The notes beneath the pieces are model-generated. The model saw nothing but the letters and a program-made list of their open reading frames with translations. It was not told the DNA's origin and ran no database searches. A program made the translations under genes and the position numbers. A stretch of DNA of 64,000 nucleotides from Paucimonas lemoignei (lineage in GTDB: Bacteria > Pseudomonadota > Gammaproteobacteria > Pseudomonadales > Pseudomonadaceae): contig LS483371.1 in the NCBI GenBank assembly GCA_900475325.1, positions 3,100,001 to 3,164,000 on the forward strand, in the 5' to 3' direction. This document shows, piece after piece, positions 24,294 through 33,332 of the stretch (its first letter is position 1; every line of letters begins with the position of its first letter).

Positions 24294-25880
24294 TTGATCT
24301 CCACAGCTAACATCACCATGCAGTTTGGCGCCAAACCCCTGTTCGAGAATGTCTCGGTCAAGTTCGGGGCGGGTAACCGTTACGGCCTGATCGGCGCCAA
24401 CGGTTGCGGCAAGTCCACCTTCATGAAGATCCTGGGCGGCGATCTGGAGCCTTCGGGTGGGCAGGTGATGCTTGAGCCGAACGTGCGCCTGGGTAAGTTG
24501 CGCCAGGATCAGTTCGCCTACGAAGAATTCACTGTGCTCGACACCGTGATCATGGGTCACGAAGAGCTGTGGAAGGTCAAAGCCGAACGCGATCGTATCT
24601 ACTCGCTGCCGGAAATGAGCGAAGAAGACGGCATGGCCGTGGCCGAGCTGGAAACCGAGTTCGCCGAAATGGACGGCTACACGGCCGAATCGCGCGCCGG
24701 TGAGTTGCTGCTGGGCCTGGGTATCGGCATCGAACAGCATTTCGGCCCGATGAGCGAAGTGTCTCCGGGCTGGAAACTGCGGGTATTGCTGGCTCAGGCG
24801 CTGTTTTCCGATCCGGAAGTCCTGCTGCTTGACGAACCAACCAACCACCTGGACATCAACACCATTCGCTGGCTGGAAAACATCCTCACCCAGCGTAACA
24901 GCCTGATGATCATCATCTCTCACGACCGTCACTTCCTGAACAGCGTGTGCACCCACATGGCTGACCTGGATTACGGCGAGTTGCGCCTGTTCCCGGGTAA
25001 CTACGATGAGTACATGACCGTGGCGACCCAGTCCCGCGAGCAACTGCTGTCGGACAACGCCAAAAAGAAAGCGCAGATCACCGAGCTGCAATCGTTCGTC
25101 AGCCGCTTCTCGGCCAACGCCTCGAAAGCCAAGCAGGCTACTTCCCGGGCCAAGGCGATCGACAAGATCCAGCTGGCCGAGGTCAAGCCTTCCAGCCGCG
25201 TCAGCCCGTTCATTCGTTTCGAGCAGACCAAAAAGCTGCACCGTCAGGCGGTCATCGTCGAGCGCATGGCCAAAGGCTTCGACGGCAAGCCGCTGTTCAA
25301 GGACTTCAGCTTCCAGATTGAAGCTGGCGAGCGCGTGGCGATCATCGGCCCGAACGGTATCGGCAAAACCACCCTGCTGCGCACCCTGGTCAACGAACTG
25401 ACCCCGGATGCAGGCAGCGTCAAGTGGACCGACGCTGCGGAGCTGGGTTACTACGCCCAGGATCATGCTCATGACTTCGAAGACGACGTCACCCTGTTCG
25501 ACTGGATGGGTCAGTGGACCCAGGGCGAGCAGATGATTCGTGGCACGCTGGGTCGCATGCTGTTCTCCAACGACGAGATCCAGAAGTCGGTCAAAGTGAT
25601 CTCCGGTGGTGAGCAGGGTCGCATGCTGTTCGGCAAGCTGATCCTGCAAAAGCCGAACGTGCTGATCATGGACGAACCGACCAACCACCTAGACATGGAA
25701 TCCATCGAAGCGCTGAACCTGGCGCTGGAAAACTACCCAGGCACCCTGGTCTTCGTCAGCCACGACCGCGAGTTCGTCTCGTCCCTGGCCACGCGCATCA
25801 TCGAGCTGAGCCCAAGTGGCGTGACCGACTTCAGCGGCACCTACGACGACTACCTGCGTAGCCAGGGTGTGGTGTTCTGA
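24294..25880 (+). CDS. ybiT: ABC-F family ATPase YbiT
   Basis: A 528-residue duplicated ABC ATPase without membrane domains, of the ABC-F class that acts on ribosomes. Domain 1: Walker [21 protein letters not shown]; linker with [20 protein letters not shown]; domain 2: Walker [10 protein letters not shown], signature [25 protein letters not shown]. It aligns throughout with my memory of E. coli YbiT, including [17 protein letters not shown]. The start is TTG 24294 with GGTAAGG upstream; the next Met is nine residues in. Monocistronic. Confidence 0.95.
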   Translation: MISTANITMQFGAKPLFENVSVKFGAGNRYGLIGANGCGKSTFMKILGGDLEPSGGQVMLEPNVRLGKLRQDQFAYEEFTVLDTVIMGHEELWKVKAERDRIYSLPEMSEEDGMAVAELETEFAEMDGYTAESRAGELLLGLGIGIEQHFGPMSEVSPGWKLRVLLAQALFSDPEVLLLDEPTNHLDINTIRWLENILTQRNSLMIIISHDRHFLNSVCTHMADLDYGELRLFPGNYDEYMTVATQSREQLLSDNAKKKAQITELQSFVSRFSANASKAKQATSRAKAIDKIQLAEVKPSSRVSPFIRFEQTKKLHRQAVIVERMAKGFDGKPLFKDFSFQIEAGERVAIIGPNGIGKTTLLRTLVNELTPDAGSVKWTDAAELGYYAQDHAHDFEDDVTLFDWMGQWTQGEQMIRGTLGRMLFSNDEIQKSVKVISGGEQGRMLFGKLILQKPNVLIMDEPTNHLDMESIEALNLALENYPGTLVFVSHDREFVSSLATRIIELSPSGVTDFSGTYDDYLRSQGVVF

Positions 25881-25926
25881 TAACCGTCAGTTTGCTGCAC
25901 CGAGCTGTGCTGTAGAAATGCAAAAT

Positions 25927-26020
25927 CTGTGGGAGCGAATTCATTCGCGAAGGCGTCAGTACTTCCAGTAACGATGTATCGACTGAACTGGCCTCTTCGC
26001 GAATGAATTCGCTCCCACAG
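25927..26020. repeat. REPIN (GTGGGAGCGAATTCATTCGCGAAG class)
   Basis: Two perfectly inverted 26-nt arms (25927-25952, 25995-26020), each containing its own GCGAATTCATTCGC palindrome, separated by 42 nt. Same class at 53181 and 61714. Confidence 0.9.
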
Positions 26021-26053
26021 GTTAAGCGTCAAAGTTTAAGCTTACGCGTCAAC

Positions 26054-26083
26054 AAAAAGCCCGGTCAGTTGACCGGGCTTTTT
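26054..26083. terminator. Bidirectional rho-independent terminator
   Basis: AAAAAGCCCGGTCA and TGACCGGGCTTTTT form a perfect 14-bp stem with T-runs on both strands, between convergent ybiT and the lactonase gene. Confidence 0.93.
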
Positions 26084-26098
26084 GGTTCCAGCGTGACG

Positions 26099-27226
26099 TT
26101 ACTTAAGCTGCAGCACCTCAATCCACAGCGCACCCTTGCCGGACGCCGCTTCGCTGGCGCGTGTCAGAGCACCTTTCTCGCCAACTGCGTAGACGCCCAC
26201 TTTCTCGGCCTTCTCGCCCGTCACCAGCAGCCACTTGCCATTGGGTGAGAAGGCGATGTTGCGCGGCTGTTTTTCTTCAACCGGGTAGTTGTCGAGGAAG
26301 CTCAAGCCTCCCGTAGCACTGTCCACGGCGAATGCCGACACCGAACTGGTGGTTCGCTCGGTCATCAACAGCAGCTTGCCATCAGGGGACAGACGCAAGT
26401 CCGCGGCCCAGATGCGTGGTGTCGGGTCATCCTTCAAATCATTATTGCTGGCATCACGAACTTCGCCGTGAACCAGCTTGAGGCGCTCGGGGATACCGTT
26501 AGCCACAGCCTTCTGCGTCAGCGCCCCCGTTTTCTCGTCAATAGCGAACGCCGTCACGGTGCCGCTCATTTCACCCACCACATACAGGTATTTACCGTCA
26601 CCGGAAAACGCGAGATGCCTCGGCCCGGTTTTCGCCGGAACGCTGACAAACCCCGTACCGATGGGCGTCAGTGCGCCGGTCTTGGCGTCCAGGCTGTATT
26701 GCAACACGTGGTCCGAGCCTAGATTGCCGACATAGGCGAAGCGATTGCTGGGATCAGTGCGTACCGAATGGGCATGGGGGCCGGTCTTGTAGGTCTGGAT
26801 GTTCTCGTCGGGCTTGTAAGCCTTGTCGATGGCCTGGACGGTAACCGCATCCGCGCCATAAGAGGCACCCATCAGGAAGTGTCCGCTGCGGTCGGTGGAC
26901 AAGTACGCCAGGCTTTCCGCCAACGGGCCGCGGGAGGTTTCACTGAGCTGGCCATTCTTGGGGTCGATGTTAAAGCCGACCACCTGGAAAGGCTTGACCC
27001 GCAGTGCAGCGAACAGCACCTTGCCGTCGGGGGTGATGGCCATGGGGTTAACCATGTCCCCGGCTTTGGTTTGTTCGATCAGGCTCAACTTGCCGTTGCT
27101 TTCGTCCAGTTGATACTGGGAAATCATGCCGTCGCCAGGGCTGGAAATGTAAGCGAAAGTCGATGCCTGTGCGTGCATGCTGAGCCCATAGATAACTGCT
27201 GCGGCCAAAAGAAGAGGTTTGCTCAC
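26099..27226 (-). CDS. Exported lactonase, 7-bladed beta-propeller (YbhE-like 6-phosphogluconolactonase family)
   Basis: 375 residues with a signal peptide (LLLAAAVIYGLSMHAQA) and repeated propeller blades (NPMAITPDGKVLFAAL, PRHLAFSGDGKYLYVVGE, ADLRLSPDGKLLLMTE, PRNIAFSPNGKWLLVTGE). The family includes the cytosolic 6-phosphogluconolactonase YbhE; here the signal peptide puts it in the periplasm, so the substrate may be another sugar lactone. Monocistronic. Confidence 0.82.
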   Translation of the reverse strand: MSKPLLLAAAVIYGLSMHAQASTFAYISSPGDGMISQYQLDESNGKLSLIEQTKAGDMVNPMAITPDGKVLFAALRVKPFQVVGFNIDPKNGQLSETSRGPLAESLAYLSTDRSGHFLMGASYGADAVTVQAIDKAYKPDENIQTYKTGPHAHSVRTDPSNRFAYVGNLGSDHVLQYSLDAKTGALTPIGTGFVSVPAKTGPRHLAFSGDGKYLYVVGEMSGTVTAFAIDEKTGALTQKAVANGIPERLKLVHGEVRDASNNDLKDDPTPRIWAADLRLSPDGKLLLMTERTTSSVSAFAVDSATGGLSFLDNYPVEEKQPRNIAFSPNGKWLLVTGEKAEKVGVYAVGEKGALTRASEAASGKGALWIEVLQLK

Positions 27227-27395
27227 GTCATATCCTTATTTTTATGATTGTGATCAGTCATCCTATGACTAGTGGGAAATTACGGCAATTGCTGATTGAG
27301 CGATCCTCGACGATTACATCGTTAGCCTGCTTCCTTTTGATCCCTGCTCTTGCCATGATGGCCCACTCCCAACCGCCTGCCAGCGAAAGAGCCCC

Positions 27396-28595
27396 ATGTC
27401 ATCTGCCACCCCGCCTCCCCAAATTGCTCAGCCCAGCTCCATGACGGTGACCCTGCAGATCGTCTCGATTGTCTTCTACACCTTCGTTGCCTTCCTGTGC
27501 ATCGGCCTGCCGATCGCCGTGCTGCCGGGTTACGTCCATGACCAACTGGGGTTCAGTGCAGTCATCGCAGGTCTGACAATCGGCTCGCAATACCTGGCCA
27601 CCCTGCTCAGTCGACCCATGGCGGGGAGGATCTGCGACACCATCGGCACAAAGCTTGCGGTGGTGTACGGCATGTCGGGGATTGCGCTCAGTGGCGTTCT
27701 GACCTTTGCTGCTGCGATGTTCGAGCACCTGCCCACAACCAGCCTGATCATTTTGATCGTATCCCGCCTGTTCCTGGGCGTGTCCCAAGGGCTGATCGGT
27801 GTGGGCAGCATCAGTTGGTGCATTGGCAAGGTCGGTCCGGAACACACGGCGCGGGCGATATCCTGGAACGGCATCGCGTCCTACGGCGCCATCGCCATTG
27901 GCGCACCGCTGGGTTACGTGATGAGCCAGTCTCTTGGGTTTTTCACCCTGGGCATTGCCTTGACGATCATGGCGGCGCTGGCCTTACTGGTGATCCGCAA
28001 ACAACCCTCGGTGCCTGTGCTCAAGGGTGAGCGCCTGTCGTTCTGGTCAGTGTTCGGACGCATTGCGCCCTATGGCCTGAGCCTGACGCTTGCGTCCATC
28101 GGCTATGGCACTCTGACCACCTTCATTACCCTGTTTTATGTCAGCCGAGGCTGGGAAGGTGCGGCCTGGTGCCTGAGCGTGTTTGGCGTGTGCTTTATTG
28201 CTGCGCGGTTGCTGTTCATCAATGCGATCAACCGGTTGGGCGGCTACACCTCGGCGATCCTGTGCATGGGCGTCGAGACCCTGGGCCTGGTGCTGCTATG
28301 GGTTGCGCCCAACACCGGTTTCGCGCTGACCGGGGCTGGCCTCACAGGCCTTGGCTTATCCCTGGTGTACCCGGCGCTGGGTGTTGAAGCCATCAAACAA
28401 GTGCCGCCTACCAGTCGCAGTGCGGGCCTGAGTGCTTATGCCGTGTTCTTTGATCTGGCGCTGGCGATTGCCGGGCCGATCATGGGCGCAATTGCCTTGG
28501 GCATGGGCTATTCGTCGATCTTTTTCTTCGCTTCGCTGCTGTCATTGCTGGGACTGGGCCTGACGGTCATGCTCTCCCGACGCGCGCGTCGGTAA
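27396..28595 (+). CDS. MFS transporter (YhhS/arabinose-efflux-like)
   Basis: A 399-residue carrier with about 12 hydrophobic helices. MFS signatures include RPMAGRICDTIGTKLAVVYG between helices 2 and 3 and RLFLGVSQGLIGVG in helix 4. Closest in my memory to YhhS/YfcJ-type exporters, which have broad or unknown cargo. It is followed 81 nt later by an EEP-fold gene in the same direction; no functional link is visible. Confidence 0.85.
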   Translation: MSSATPPPQIAQPSSMTVTLQIVSIVFYTFVAFLCIGLPIAVLPGYVHDQLGFSAVIAGLTIGSQYLATLLSRPMAGRICDTIGTKLAVVYGMSGIALSGVLTFAAAMFEHLPTTSLIILIVSRLFLGVSQGLIGVGSISWCIGKVGPEHTARAISWNGIASYGAIAIGAPLGYVMSQSLGFFTLGIALTIMAALALLVIRKQPSVPVLKGERLSFWSVFGRIAPYGLSLTLASIGYGTLTTFITLFYVSRGWEGAAWCLSVFGVCFIAARLLFINAINRLGGYTSAILCMGVETLGLVLLWVAPNTGFALTGAGLTGLGLSLVYPALGVEAIKQVPPTSRSAGLSAYAVFFDLALAIAGPIMGAIALGMGYSSIFFFASLLSLLGLGLTVMLSRRARR

Positions 28596-28676
28596 GCGTC
28601 TGCCCATGGAAAAAAGATGAACTGCCATAGCCGGTGTCAGTCCGACGTACATACCCCCGTTTGAAGGAGAATGTGC

Positions 28677-29477
28677 GTGCCCCCTGATCCAGCTGGCTTG
28701 AATGCCGACGTAGTGGACATGACCGATCTGCCGGACATCCATCGCCTGCGAGTATTGACGGTCAATACGCACAAGGGCTTCACCGCCCTGAACCGGCGCT
28801 TCATCCTGCCGGAACTGCGTGAGGCGGTGCGCGCTACCAGTGCTGACTTGGTGTTCCTGCAGGAGGTTCAAGGCAGTCACGAACGACACGCCTCGCGCCA
28901 CCACGACTGGCCTGAAACCCCGCACTACGAATTTCTCGCCGACAGCATGTGGAGCGACTTCGCTTACGGTCGCAACGCGGTCTATCCCAACGGCCACCAC
29001 GGCAACGCCCTGCTTTCCAAATACCCGATCCTGCAGCATCGCAACCTGGACATTTCCATCACCGGCCCGGAACGGCGCGGGCTGCTGCATTGTGTTCTGC
29101 AGGTCCCGGGCCATGACGAGGTGCACGCCATTTGCGTGCATCTGAGCCTGCTGGAAAGCCACCGCCAGTTGCAGCTGGACCTGCTGTGCAAACTGCTCGA
29201 TTCGTTGCCCAGCCATGCCCCGGTGATCATCGCCGGGGATTTCAACGACTGGCAGCTGCGCGGCAACACCCGCCTTGCCCAATGCGACTACTTACACGAA
29301 GCGTTCGAACGGCATCATGGTTTGCTGGCCAAGACCTACCCTGCCCGCTTCCCGATGCTGAGACTGGATCGGGTATATCTGCGCAACGCGACCAGCCATG
29401 AGCCCAGGATTTTGGGCAATAAACCCTGGACGCATTTGTCCGACCATTTGCCATTGGCGGTCGAAGTGCATTTGTAG
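28677..29477 (+). CDS. Endonuclease/exonuclease/phosphatase-fold protein
   Basis: A 266-residue EEP-superfamily hydrolase. Catalytic blocks: VNTHKGF (Asn), VFLQEVQG (metal Glu), CVHLSLL, IIAGDFNDW (Asp/Asn) and LSDHLPLAVEV (His). Such enzymes cut nucleic acids, phosphoinositides or sphingomyelin; the short form without a signal peptide suggests a cytosolic phosphodiesterase. GTG 28677 has GGAG 7 nt upstream; an ATG two codons earlier is only 1 nt from that site and so less likely. Confidence 0.85.
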   Translation: MPPDPAGLNADVVDMTDLPDIHRLRVLTVNTHKGFTALNRRFILPELREAVRATSADLVFLQEVQGSHERHASRHHDWPETPHYEFLADSMWSDFAYGRNAVYPNGHHGNALLSKYPILQHRNLDISITGPERRGLLHCVLQVPGHDEVHAICVHLSLLESHRQLQLDLLCKLLDSLPSHAPVIIAGDFNDWQLRGNTRLAQCDYLHEAFERHHGLLAKTYPARFPMLRLDRVYLRNATSHEPRILGNKPWTHLSDHLPLAVEVHL

Positions 29478-29509
29478 TCGGACTTGAATCTTCAGGAGTT
29501 AAGGGATTG

Positions 29510-29540
29510 GCGAGGCGCGCAGCATAATGCTCCGCCTCGC
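29510..29540. repeat. Hairpin after the EEP-fold gene
   Basis: GCGAGGCG (29510-29517) pairs with CGCCTCGC (29533-29540), followed by a small GCGAGAAATTTCGC hairpin. No T-run follows, so a terminator role is uncertain. Confidence 0.45.
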
Positions 29541-29717
29541 GAGAAATTTCGCGCCTGGAAGTTAATGAGTCGTTAGTTGTCATGATGATAAAGAACATCA
29601 ACTCACTCACCACTTCCTGATGCCCGCAACCACCTTCCATAACGAAATAACAATAACGCCGAAACATTCTAAACCACTGTAACTTCTGTCAGTTGTCGGT
29701 CGCTTTCCCCACTCTTA

Positions 29718-29759
29718 ACCTCGTCTTGAAGCCGAATCAACTCCCCCTTCAAGACGAGG
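29718..29759 (+). promoter_or_regulatory. Hairpin sequestering the ribosome site of the halovibrin-like gene
   Basis: A perfect 13-bp stem, CCTCGTCTTGAAG (29719-29731) with CTTCAAGACGAGG (29747-29759), and a 15-nt loop. The GAGG at the end of the 3' arm is the only ribosome site for ATG 29768, so folding would hide it. The lack of a T-run argues against a terminator. Could be an RNA thermometer, a protein-bound control element or an sRNA target. Confidence 0.7.
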
Positions 29760-29767
29760 GCGCTGCC

Positions 29768-31021
29768 ATGTACTGCGCACAGAAAACACTTATCGCACTT
29801 TCCCTAACATTACCTGCAGTGTTCATCGCTACGCCTGTCAGTGCGGGTGAAGGCACCGACGTTGCCTGGCTGATGAATTACTACTACAGCCGAACACTGG
29901 ATGATTGCGGTGAAGGACGACCGTTGGATCAATGCTCGGGGCTCCGCATTCGTGGCACAGACAGCATGGAAGCTTTCGAACCCTGGGATCCAAGCCCTAA
30001 TTCAGTCAAAAGCGGTGGCGTCTCAATGTCCTTTTTACGCAAAGATATGAAATATGAAGACCTGGGCTTAAAAAAAGCAAACGGTTTTGTTTTAAAACCC
30101 AATGACTTTATAGACGAGGGGGAAAAAGAAATAAACACGCTGTGCTTCTTCCCTCTGGATGCCTGGACGGATACCCGAAACGATGGTGGCTGCTCTGACA
30201 ACTACCTGACCAAGGACTACCTTGAAAAAATCTGCCAGAGTGCGGGCATTAATACGGCGGAACAATGGTTAGCGGATTACCGCCGGACAAAGAACAATCA
30301 TCAGAAAGAATGTGGATTCGAAATCAAGGATCGGCCCGATGATGCTGATGCATTCTGGCAAGGCGTTCGCGCCCGGCGCCTGATTCAGAATGACGCGGAG
30401 GCCATTCGGACCCAAACCGAAATACGAGTGCCCACATGGGGGCAAGACGAGGACGCGCAACTCCCCATTCTGGCTTTTATCTACACGCCCAATCCGGGGC
30501 TTGCTTCTGGGCTGGAAAAAGCCCGGGACGACCAGAAACGCTATTACCTGAAAACCGGTAAATGGGTCCCCGTCATCCGCGTCGATCTCCCGACCTCAAA
30601 CGCTGCAGATGCCCGCTTTACGTATAACGAGGGTGATCAACACAGAAAGGCCCCGACTCCCACGGTCGAAAACGAATGTAAAAGTTACATCGCCAGTGCG
30701 ACGTGGGAGCAACGAGATGACCCGTATATCAAAGGCAAACCGTGGTCGCTGAGGGTCACGCCCACCAGTTGTGGCAGGAACATGACCAAGAAGCAGCAAG
30801 ATGCAGCCTATGCCGAACTGTTCAGTAAATACGGCAACGACCCACGCTGGAAGCCGGATAGCGGCAGCATGTATCGGCAATTCGTCTGCCATCTGGAATG
30901 GAGCGGCGAGGACGACGGCAAAAAGATCTATGCCCGCAACAAATCCATATGGAACCTGGAGCCTGTCCGGCCAACGGCGTCTTGGGACGAAGTATTAAAA
31001 GAGGGGTGTAATCCTTACTAG
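29768..31021 (+). CDS. Secreted halovibrin-like (DUF2599-type) protein
   Basis: 417 residues with a signal peptide (TLIALSLTLPAVFIATPVSA). The mature protein shows AWLMNYYYSRTLDDCG, DPSPNSVKSGGVSMSFLRKD, PILAFIYT, then SLRVTPTSCGR and MYRQFVCHLEW near the end, with several Cys. This pattern matches proteins annotated halovibrin HvnA/HvnC, related to a Vibrio secreted ADP-ribosyltransferase. I see no proven catalytic triad, so activity is not asserted. Start at ATG 29768; the frame runs 75 nt upstream through the hairpin. It is more A/T-rich and richer in AAA/GAT codons than its neighbours, suggesting transfer. Confidence 0.68.
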   Translation: MYCAQKTLIALSLTLPAVFIATPVSAGEGTDVAWLMNYYYSRTLDDCGEGRPLDQCSGLRIRGTDSMEAFEPWDPSPNSVKSGGVSMSFLRKDMKYEDLGLKKANGFVLKPNDFIDEGEKEINTLCFFPLDAWTDTRNDGGCSDNYLTKDYLEKICQSAGINTAEQWLADYRRTKNNHQKECGFEIKDRPDDADAFWQGVRARRLIQNDAEAIRTQTEIRVPTWGQDEDAQLPILAFIYTPNPGLASGLEKARDDQKRYYLKTGKWVPVIRVDLPTSNAADARFTYNEGDQHRKAPTPTVENECKSYIASATWEQRDDPYIKGKPWSLRVTPTSCGRNMTKKQQDAAYAELFSKYGNDPRWKPDSGSMYRQFVCHLEWSGEDDGKKIYARNKSIWNLEPVRPTASWDEVLKEGCNPY

Positions 31022-31097
31022 ACTAGCGACAGGCCGTAAGCCGACTGGCACAACGGCGACGAAGGCGGTGCGTCTGGCACACCGCCCTCGCCCTATA

Positions 31098-33332
31098 TCA
31101 ACCGTCGCTTGGCTTGGGCTTGAGGATCAACACCGCCAGTGGTGGCAGGTTCAATGAGAGGGACACGGGCATGCCGTGACCTTTGATTTCCTCAGCATGC
31201 ACGCCGCCACCGTTACCGATGTTTGAACCGGCGTACATCTCGGCGTCACTGTTGAGCAGTTCAACCCAGTTGCCGCCATACGGCACGCCCACGCGATAGC
31301 CTTCACGGGGCACCGGCGTCAGGTTGGCAACCACCAGCAGCGGTTCACCTTCCTTGCTCCAGCGCAGGTAAGCAAACACGCTGTTGGCCGAGTCATCGCC
31401 GATCAGCCACTGGAAGCCCATCGGCTCGGCATCGCGCTCGTGCAGGGCTTTCTCTTCGCGATACACCCGGTTGAGGTCGCTCACCAGCTTTTTAACGCCA
31501 ATATGCTCGGCGTACTGCAGCAGGTACCAGTCCAGCTGTTCGTCGTGATTCCACTCGCGCCATTGACCGAATTCGCAGCCCATGAACAGCAATTTCTTGC
31601 CAGGGTGAGTCCACATGAACGTCAGGTAAGCCCGCAGGTTGGCGAACTTCTGCCAGCGATCACCCGGCATCTTGTCGATGAGCGAATGCTTGCCGTGGAC
31701 CACCTCATCGTGGGAAATCGGCAGGATGAACCGCTCCGACCAGGCATACATCAAGCCGAAACTCAGCTCGCTGTGGTGGTGCGCGCGATGGATAGGGTCC
31801 TGTTGCATGTAATGCAGCGTGTCATGCATCCAGCCCATGTTCCATTTGTAAGCGAAGCCCAGACCGCCCTGTTGCGTGGGCTGGCTCACGCCCGGCCAGG
31901 CGGTGGATTCCTCGGCGATGATCAACGCACCCGGCACTTCCAGGGTAACCACATCATTGAGGTGGCGCAGGAAGTCGATGGCTTCCAGGTTTTCGCGGCC
32001 GCCAAAACGGTTAGGCACCCACTCCCCGGCCTTGCGCGAGTAATCGCGATACAGCATCGACGCCACGGCATCGACCCGCAGGCCATCAATGTGGAAATGC
32101 TTGAGCCAGTGCAGCCCCGAAGCCAGCATGAAGCCGTGCACCTCGGTGCGCCCCAGGTTGTAGATCAGGGTGTCCCAGTCCTGGTGGAAGCCTTCCTGGG
32201 GGTTGGCGTACTCATACAAGGCCGTGCCATCGAACTGCGCCAGACCATGGGTATCGGTCGGGAAATGCGCCGGTACCCAGTCAAGGATCACGCCGATTTC
32301 CGCCTGGTGACAGGCATTGACGAACGCTGCGAAATCTTCCGGCGAGCCGTAACGCGCGGTCGGTGCGAACTGGGCCAGCAACTGGTAACCCCACGAGCCC
32401 CCGAACGGGTGTTCCATGATCGGCATCAGCTCGATATGGGTGAAGCCCAGTTCCTTGATATACGGGATCAGGCGGTCGCCCAGTTCACGCCAGTTGTATT
32501 GGCGCCATTGGGTACCGTCTTCGTTCTGCTCCATCTGCCACGAGCCTGCGTGCAGCTCGTAGATGGACAGCGGCGCACTGACCTCATGACGCTTGGCCCG
32601 TGACTGCAGCCATTCATCGTCCTGCCATTCGAACTGCAAGGGGCCAGCGACTTTCGAGGCAGTGTCCGGCGGCAAGGTCGTGGCCAGCGCCATGGGGTCG
32701 GATTTGAGCGGCAGGATGCCGTGAGCGCCAAGTATTTCGAACTTGTACAGCTCACCGGCCTGCAAGCGCGGAACGAAGACTTCCCACACGCCTGTAGGGT
32801 GGCGCAAGCGCATCGGGTGGCGACGACCATCCCAATTGTTGAAATTGCCCACCACCGAGACACGGCGGGCATTAGGCGCCCATACCGAGAAACGCACGCC
32901 ATCGACGCCATCGACGTTTTTCAACTGAGCGCCCAGGCAACTGCTCAAGTCCCGGTGATTGCCTTCGGCGAACAGGTATAGATCCATTTCGCCGAGCAAC
33001 GGACCAAAGCTGTAAGGGTCTTCAGTGATCTGCTCACCGCCCGCCCAGTTGATCTTGAACAGGTAAGGCTGGGCATCCGGGAAGCGACCGACGAAAAAGC
33101 CCGGCACTTCGCTCATTTCCAGCGGCCCCAGTTCGTGGCCGCCCTCACGGGCCAGTACCGTTACGCTGAGCGCGTTGGGCAGATAGGCACGAATGATCTG
33201 GCCATTGGCGCCATCGCCATGGGGGCCCAGGATGGAAAACGGATCATGGTGTTCGGCACGGATCAATGCATCCATGTCTACAGTGGCGGGCATCAAACGC
33301 AGGCCCGCACCATTTTTGTCAGGCGCATTCAT
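31098..33332 (-). CDS. glgB: 1,4-alpha-glucan branching enzyme
   Basis: A GH13 branching enzyme, 744 residues, creating alpha-1,6 branches in glucan. N-terminal N1/CBM48 modules ([33 protein letters not shown]), catalytic barrel with nucleophile Asp in [17 protein letters not shown], acid Glu in [13 protein letters not shown] and [13 protein letters not shown], then a C-terminal beta domain. Start ATG 33332 overlaps the treS stop by one base (TGATG). In the GlgE pathway it branches chains elongated from maltose 1-phosphate. Confidence 0.96.
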   Translation of the reverse strand: MNAPDKNGAGLRLMPATVDMDALIRAEHHDPFSILGPHGDGANGQIIRAYLPNALSVTVLAREGGHELGPLEMSEVPGFFVGRFPDAQPYLFKINWAGGEQITEDPYSFGPLLGEMDLYLFAEGNHRDLSSCLGAQLKNVDGVDGVRFSVWAPNARRVSVVGNFNNWDGRRHPMRLRHPTGVWEVFVPRLQAGELYKFEILGAHGILPLKSDPMALATTLPPDTASKVAGPLQFEWQDDEWLQSRAKRHEVSAPLSIYELHAGSWQMEQNEDGTQWRQYNWRELGDRLIPYIKELGFTHIELMPIMEHPFGGSWGYQLLAQFAPTARYGSPEDFAAFVNACHQAEIGVILDWVPAHFPTDTHGLAQFDGTALYEYANPQEGFHQDWDTLIYNLGRTEVHGFMLASGLHWLKHFHIDGLRVDAVASMLYRDYSRKAGEWVPNRFGGRENLEAIDFLRHLNDVVTLEVPGALIIAEESTAWPGVSQPTQQGGLGFAYKWNMGWMHDTLHYMQQDPIHRAHHHSELSFGLMYAWSERFILPISHDEVVHGKHSLIDKMPGDRWQKFANLRAYLTFMWTHPGKKLLFMGCEFGQWREWNHDEQLDWYLLQYAEHIGVKKLVSDLNRVYREEKALHERDAEPMGFQWLIGDDSANSVFAYLRWSKEGEPLLVVANLTPVPREGYRVGVPYGGNWVELLNSDAEMYAGSNIGNGGGVHAEEIKGHGMPVSLSLNLPPLAVLILKPKPSDG

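Noticed and set aside
24168..25688. 506-codon frame antisense to ybiT
   Set aside because: Opposite an unmistakable ABC-F gene; its sequence has no motif and mirrors GC-rich codon bias.
31440..32603. 387-codon frame antisense to glgB
   Set aside because: Shadow of glgB; composition typical of antisense third-frame reading.
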